Of a DNA stretch of 64,000 nt, positions 59,544 to 64,000 are shown piece by piece. Below the pieces are notes generated by a model. It was not told the DNA's origin. It saw only the letters and a list, made by a program, of their open reading frames with translations, and searched no databases. Made by a program: the position numbers and the translations under genes. The stretch is from assembly GCF_017968845.1 (NCBI RefSeq), contig NZ_CP072876.1:1426001-1490000 (forward strand), written 5' to 3'. How positions within the stretch are numbered: the stretch's first letter is position 1; the number at the start of each line of letters is the position of its first letter. This DNA comes from Microbacterium sp. NIBRBAC000506063 (GTDB lineage: Bacteria > Actinomycetota > Actinomycetes > Actinomycetales > Microbacteriaceae).

Positions 59544-61361
59544 ATGGCTGGACTCTGGTTGAAGATCCGTACGGTCCCGGGCTGGATCTGGCCGCTCGCC
59601 ATCGGCGTCGTGCTCCTGCTCCTTCCCTTCGTCGGCCTGAGCTACGCGGTGACGCGGCAGATCGAGCTGACCCTCATCCTCGCCCTCATCGTGGTGGGCC
59701 TGAACCTGTCTCTCGGTTTTGCCGGAGAGCTGGCCATGGGCCAGGTCGCGATGTACGCGGCCGGTGCTTATGCGGCGGGTCTGGTCAACAAGGCGGGCGT
59801 GACCGACATCTGGCTGCAGATCCTCGTCGGCGCGAGTGCCGCGCTCGTCATCGGCCTCCTCTCCGGAATCCCTGGCCTGCGGCTGGGCAGCTGGTCACTG
59901 GCGATGACGTCGTTCTTCCTCATCCTGATGGTGCCGGACGTGCTCTCGATCTTCAAGGATCAGACCGGCGGCCGCAACGGACTCGCCGGCATCCAGCCCC
60001 GACATCCTTCGGGCAGATGATCGACGGGCGCACCTACTACCTGATCATCGTGGCCATCACGATCGTGATCTTCGCACTGATGCGCAACCTCATCGTCTCC
60101 CGGCATGGGCAGGCACTGCGAGTGCTCAAGCAGAGCCCGGTGCTTGCCGCCTCGATGGGATCTCGGTCTTCCGGGCGAAGCTCACCGCCTACGCGATCGG
60201 TGCCTTGCCGGCGGGTGTCGCCGGAGCGCTGTTCGCCAACCTCGACCTGTTCATCTCGCCGGAGGCGTTCGCCTTCTCCTTCGCGATGACCGTTCTGGCG
60301 GCGTCGATCTTCGGCGGCTCGGCGAGCATCTACGGTGCCCTGGTCGGGGCGACCGTGCTGCAGTTCGGCATGTATCAGTCGACGAGCTTCGATCAGTACC
60401 GTCTGATCATCGCCGGCGGCTTCCTGCTCATCGGGGAGTCGCCTTCACCGGCGGGCTGTCCGGTGCGGTGCGCTCCCTCGTGCGACGCGTGGACATCGTG
60501 GCGAAGGCGAAAGCCGGCATCCGCGAGGAGTTCGAGGTCACGACCGAGATCCCGCATCTCGACGGCGCACTCCTGCGCACCGAGGACGTCTCCAAGGCGT
60601 TCGGTGGGAACCAGGCGCTGTCGAAGGTGAGCGTCGAGGCCCACCCGGGCCAGATCACCGCGATCATCGGCCCCAACGGCTCGGGCAAGACGACGCTGCT
60701 GAACATGATCTCCGGCTTCTACCGCACCGACGAGGGCACGATATCCCTCGACGGCGAGCACATCCAGGGACTTCCGTCCTACAAGGTCGCCCGCGCCGGT
60801 GTCTCGCGCACGTTCCAGACCCCGAACGTGCCCGAGAAGCTGACGGTGCTCGAAGCGGTCGAGACCGGCCGCTATGCGCACGATCGCGCGAGCATCCTCG
60901 CCTCTGTACTGCGGATGCCGTCGTTCTGGAGGTCGAAGAACACCGACCGCATCGAAGCTGAGCGCGCTCTCGCGCTCGTCGGGCTCAGCGATCAGCGCGA
61001 TGAGCTGGCCGACTCGCTCCCCCTGGGCAACCGGCGCCTCCTGGAGGTCGCCCGGAGCCTCGTGAGCAACCCGAAGGTGATCCTCCTCGATGAGGTCGCC
61101 TCGGGGCTCGACGAGGACGAGCTCGAGGTGCTGGAGTCTCTCGTGATCCGCTTGCGTGACGCCGGGATGACCGTGATCCTGGTCGAGCACAACTTCCAGC
61201 TCGTGCTGCGCGTGGCCGATGACATCTACGTGCTGGCTCAGGGCGCGGTCATGGCGCACGGCGACGCGGCGCAGATCGAGCAGAACCCGCGCGTGATGGA
61301 GGAGTACCTCGGTGTGACCGCCGAAGCTGCGGCCGACAACTCAGGAGGCGATGATGAGTGA
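59544..61361 (+). CDS. fused Liv-type permease-ATPase (LivM-LivG), three apparent frameshifts
   Basis: About 606 residues. The N-terminal part is a LivM permease: ALIVVGLNLSLGFAGELAMG, LIVSRHGQALRVLKQSPVLA and GGSASIYGALVGATVLQFGM. After RSLVRRVDIVAKAKAGIREE it passes without a stop into a LivG ATPase with Walker A GPNGSGKTT, the LivG-type QTPNVPEKLTVLEAVETGR, a degenerate-looking signature SLPLGNRRLLEVARSLVS (no LSGGQ) and Walker B VILLDEVASGLDEDE. Shifts lie near 59998, 60160 and 60440. No start codon with a ribosome site lies at the junction, so a true fusion is likely. Confidence 0.78.
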
Positions 61362-62073
61362 CGTCCTGTTGGAACTGTCCGGCGTGCAGACCGGGTACGG
61401 CGACCTCAAGGTGGTCCGCGACGTCTCGCTCACGGTCCGGGCCGGTGAGATCACGGTGCTTCTCGGCCGCAACGGTGCGGGCAAGACCACGACGCTGCGG
61501 GCGATCACGGGTCTGAACCGGCTGTTCGGCGGCAGCATCAGCTATCTGGGGGAGCCGCTGTCCTCCGATGCGCCGCACAAGCGGGTCGCGAAGGGCATCT
61601 CCTACGTGCAGGAGGGCAAGAAGATCTTCCGCGAGTTGACGATCGAGCAGAACCTCCTGCTCGGCGGCTTCTCGCAGAAGAAGGGAAAGCGTGCCCTCGC
61701 GGCATCCGTCGAGGAGATCTATCAGCTCTTCCCGATCCTGGGGAGCAAGCGCGCTCTGCATGCGGCGAGCATGTCCGGCGGCCAGCAGCAGATGCTCGCC
61801 ATCGGCCAGGCGCTCATGGCCAAGCCCACGCTCCTCATCCTCGATGAGCCCAGCCAGGGCCTCGCCCCCGTCGTCGTCAAGGAGGTCATGGAACGCGTGC
61901 ACGATCTCAAGGACACCGGCATCGGCATCCTCCTGGTCGAGCAGGCCGTGCAGGACTCGGTCGCCATCGCGGATGAGGTGTCGGTGGTCGAGATGGGCAA
62001 GACCGTGCTCGCCGGTCCGGCTTCGAAGATCACGGCCGAGGATCTGCAGAAGGCGTACTTCGGCGCCGGGTGA
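61351..62073 (+). CDS. livF: Liv-type ABC transporter ATPase LivF
   Basis: Second ATPase of the importer, 240 residues. Walker A GRNGAGKTT, the LivF-type VAKGISYVQEGKKIFRELTI, signature MSGGQQQMLAIGQAL and Walker B LLILDEPSQGLAP are present. The signature is normal, unlike that of the LivG part. The start overlaps the end of the fused gene. GGAGG precedes the ATG. Intact, and last gene of the transporter operon. Confidence 0.93.
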   Translation: MMSDVLLELSGVQTGYGDLKVVRDVSLTVRAGEITVLLGRNGAGKTTTLRAITGLNRLFGGSISYLGEPLSSDAPHKRVAKGISYVQEGKKIFRELTIEQNLLLGGFSQKKGKRALAASVEEIYQLFPILGSKRALHAASMSGGQQQMLAIGQALMAKPTLLILDEPSQGLAPVVVKEVMERVHDLKDTGIGILLVEQAVQDSVAIADEVSVVEMGKTVLAGPASKITAEDLQKAYFGAG

Positions 62074-62085
62074 GTCACGGTAGAT

Positions 62086-62124
62086 GAGAGGGCTGCAGCG
62101 GATCGTCACCGCTGCGGCCCTCTC
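62086..62124 (+). terminator. Rho-independent-like terminator after livF
   Basis: GAGAGGGC and GCAGCGG (62086-62101) pair with CCGCTGC and GCCCTCTC (62109-62124), giving a 16-base-pair stem with one T-G step and a seven-base loop. It begins 12 bases after the livF stop. Between it and 62281 I see no further gene. Confidence 0.8.
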
Positions 62125-62281
62125 GTCATGGGGGTCCGGATGCGGCTAGCAGGCTCTGTCCGGATGGGTCATCGCCCAGAGTCGCACCCGTGCGCGATTC
62201 TCGTGGAGAGGATCCTCGGAGCCACGGCGCAGCAGGAGCTCAGCTCGTGGATCTCGCGGCGATCCTCGGCCTCGGTCGTCG

Positions 62282-63113
62282 TCAGGCCCGATCCGGCATG
62301 TTCGTCCAGCCGCGGCCCTCTGCCCTGCCGTACCAGCCGGAGGCCGCGAGCGTGCCGCCGTCGACGGGAATCGTGTGCCCGGTGATGAACGAGGCTTCGG
62401 GGAGGCGAGGAAGGTCACGACGCCGGAGAAGTCCTCAGGTGTGCCGAAGCGGCCGGCCGGGAGCCAGGAGCGCAGCAGCGCCGGGTCGCGGCCGGCGAGC
62501 ATGAGTTCGGCCGGGGTCTGCTCCGTATCGGCGAGATCGGGGGCGATCGCGTTGACGCGGATGCCGGAGGGGCCGAGCTCGACCGCGAGACTCTTGGTGA
62601 ACGCCGAGACGCCGGCGTTGTAGGCGGAGTACACGGCGTTGCCCGGGATGCCCCGGTAGGCCTCCACCGTGGAGACGTTGACGATGCATCCGCTCTGCTG
62701 CTCCAGCATCCAGGGCAGAAGCGCGCGGGTCACGGTGAACACGTGCCACAGGTTCAGCTCATGGAGACGTTGCCACTGCTCGGGCGGGCTCTTGGCGAAG
62801 AAGGACTTCGCCGGCCGGAAGTCGCCGACGTTGTTGACCAGCACATCGACGCGTCCGTGCGCCCGTTCGATCTCGTCCGCGAGTGCGGTGACGGTGGCGT
62901 CGTCGGTGATGTCGCCGATGACGGACGTGCAGAGGCCGCCTGCGGCGCCGATGTCGGATGCCGTGGCCGCCGCCGCGTCCGCGTCCACGTCCACGAGCAC
63001 GACATGAGCGCCGTCTGCCGCGAAACGACGGCTGATGCCGCCGCCGATGCCGAGGGCGCCCCCGTGACCACGACGACGCGGGGAGTGGGCGGTGAAGGGA
63101 CGACGCTGATCAT
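62282..63113 (-). CDS. SDR oxidoreductase, two apparent frameshifts
   Basis: Short-chain dehydrogenase of about 277 residues. After MISVVPSPPTPRVVVVTG a one-base loss near 63060 (GCGCCCCCG) leads to GALGIGGGISRRFAADGAHV; then VDVLVNNVGDFRPAKSFFAK, catalytic VYSAYNAGVSAFTKSLAVEL and SGIRVNAIAPDLADTEQTPA. In the active site the usual YxxxK is YSAYN: the Lys position holds Asn, so the reading or the activity should be checked. The end, corrected near 62400, reads ASFITGHTIPVDGGTLAASG. TAGGTT lies six bases before ATG (leaderless type). Confidence 0.82.
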
Positions 63114-63114
63114 G

Positions 63115-63138
63115 AAACAAACCTAGCATTTGTTTGGT
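63115..63138. promoter_or_regulatory. palindromic operator between two divergent SDR genes
   Basis: AAACAAA (63115-63121) and TTTGTTT (63129-63135) are perfect inverted arms around CCTAGCA. The overlapping AGCATTTGTTTGGT (63125-63138) matches the site AGCAAGCGTTTGGT at 57302 in 11 of 14 positions, so it may be a weaker member of the same operator family. It overlaps the -10 elements of both genes. Confidence 0.55.
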
Positions 63139-63193
63139 AGTATGGACAGGCTCGTCGCACGTTGCTTGTGCGCGCAGATTCGGAGGAGACATC

Positions 63194-64000
63194 GTGAGTC
63201 TGGTTCTCGATTTCGCCGGCAAGGTGGTCGCCGTGACCGGCGGCGCGCGCGGCGTCGGCCGCGGCATCGCAGAGTCCTTCCTAGAAGCCGGCGCCGCCGT
63301 GGAGATCTGCGGCCGCAGCACACCGGAGGAGCTGCCCTCTCGGGGCGGTCGGAGCGCCGCCTTCACCGCCGTCGATGTGCGAGACGACACGCAGATCGAG
63401 GAATGGATCGCCGGTATCGTGCGCCGCCGCGGCCGCCTCGACGTGCTGGTCAACAACGTCGGCGGATCGCCGTTCGGCCGCTTCGAGACAGGATCCCCGC
63501 GCTACATCCGCGCCATCACCGAGCTGAACTTCCTCTCTGCGGCCGTCGCCTCCCGTGCCGCATACGAGGCGCTGCGTGCCACTGGCGGCTCCGTCGTCAA
63601 CATCACCTCCATCAGCGCGCGCCGTCCGAGCCCCGGCACAGCCGTGTACGGGGCCGCCAAGGCGGCGCTCGAGAGCCTCAGCCGGAGCCTCGCCGCCGAG
63701 TGGGCCCCGACGGTCCGCGTCAACGCGGTCAGCAGCGGCCTCGTCGCCACGGAGTCGGCGGTCGATCACTACGGCACTCCCGAACAGTACGCCGCGATCG
63801 CGCGCACCATCCCGCGCGGACGGCTCGCCGAGCCCGCGGACATCGGGCGGGTCTGCGTCATGCTCGCCTCTCCCCTGGCCGCGCACCTCACGGGAGCCGT
63901 CGTCCCCGTCGACGGCGGCGGCGAGTTGCCCGCCTTCCTGGCGCACACCCCCACGCAGACATCTTCGGCGCCGCCGAGCACACCGACCCTGAGCAAGGAG
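63194..64000 (+). CDS. SDR oxidoreductase, 3' end beyond the window
   Basis: Short-chain dehydrogenase, 269 codons seen. AVTGGARGVGRGIAESFLEA binds the cofactor, LDVLVNNVGGSPFGRFETGS follows, catalytic text is VYGAAKAALESLSRSLAAEW, and VVPVDGGGELPAF closes the fold. GTG 63194 follows GGAGGAGAC at normal spacing. Near 63955 (CACCCCCACG) the text becomes Ser/Pro-rich; one missing base would give DIFGAAEHTDPEQG, a more normal acidic tail, so a shift is suspected. The gene runs off the right edge. Confidence 0.85.
   Translation, partial: MSLVLDFAGKVVAVTGGARGVGRGIAESFLEAGAAVEICGRSTPEELPSRGGRSAAFTAVDVRDDTQIEEWIAGIVRRRGRLDVLVNNVGGSPFGRFETGSPRYIRAITELNFLSAAVASRAAYEALRATGGSVVNITSISARRPSPGTAVYGAAKAALESLSRSLAAEWAPTVRVNAVSSGLVATESAVDHYGTPEQYAAIARTIPRGRLAEPADIGRVCVMLASPLAAHLTGAVVPVDGGGELPAFLAHTPTQTSSAPPSTPTLSKE

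Overview
The window comes from a high-GC actinobacterium of the Microbacteriaceae and looks like Microbacterium. The evidence is the codon usage, the many GGATGCCGC/GGCATCCG words, a YkoEDC thiamine transporter behind a TPP riboswitch, RlmN, DedA, a GntR/PrpD/PrpB/PrpC methylcitrate operon and many leaderless genes. No rRNA, tRNA, insertion sequence, phage gene or CRISPR array was seen.

A warning first: more than 50 positions carry an apparent one-base deletion, nearly always in or beside a G or C run, and they break over half of the genes. In every plus-strand case checked the frame moves the same way, and in most cases the translation after the shift continues the expected family without loss. 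This looks like uncorrected long-read consensus error rather than gene decay. Broken genes are therefore given below as single coding regions, with the shift positions stated.

Layout. 0-5 kb: end of hemL, a small unknown gene, an ABC ATPase/permease pair whose ATPase has a very long acidic tail, and a 3-hydroxyisobutyryl-CoA hydrolase-like enzyme. 5-14 kb: a heterodimeric ABC exporter, a D,D-carboxypeptidase-like protein and the riboswitch-controlled ykoEDC operon. 14-19 kb: an aminoglycoside-phosphotransferase-like kinase, DUF488, two SDRs, an aldo/keto reductase and a VapBC pair. 18-24 kb: a sugar-acid/inositol-type locus with KDPG-type aldolase, GntR regulator, iolC, a Cgl0159-type aldolase, mmsA and a zinc alcohol dehydrogenase. 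24-27 kb: rlmN, dedA, DUF3054 and a VOC remnant. 27-32 kb: prpR-prpD-prpB-prpC. 32-37 kb: thiolase and the ppsR-ppsA pair. 37-42 kb: valine-type catabolism (mmsA, acyl-CoA dehydrogenase, mmsB, enoyl-CoA hydratase). 42-47 kb: SRPBCC/MarR divergent from etfB-etfA and an unusual b-type cytochrome.

Together the 27-47 kb genes make sense as one flow: isobutyryl-CoA to propionyl-CoA, methylcitrate cycle to pyruvate, PEP synthase to gluconeogenesis, with acyl-CoA dehydrogenase electrons going to ETF and perhaps on to the membrane cytochrome.

46.7-64 kb is an accessory catabolic island: two SnoaL-like proteins, an old-yellow-enzyme, an MFS exporter, a metallo-beta-lactamase hydrolase, a thioesterase, four SDRs, a Baeyer-Villiger monooxygenase coupled to an HSL-type hydrolase, a PadR regulator and a complete Liv-type ABC importer. 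At least five of its promoters carry variants of one palindrome, AnCAAGnnCTTGnT, which resembles the KstR2 operator. The regulator that would read it is not in the window. The set suggests a dedicated pathway for uptake and ring opening of a cyclic ketone or alcohol (terpenoid, alicyclic or steroid-fragment-like); the substrate is unknown.
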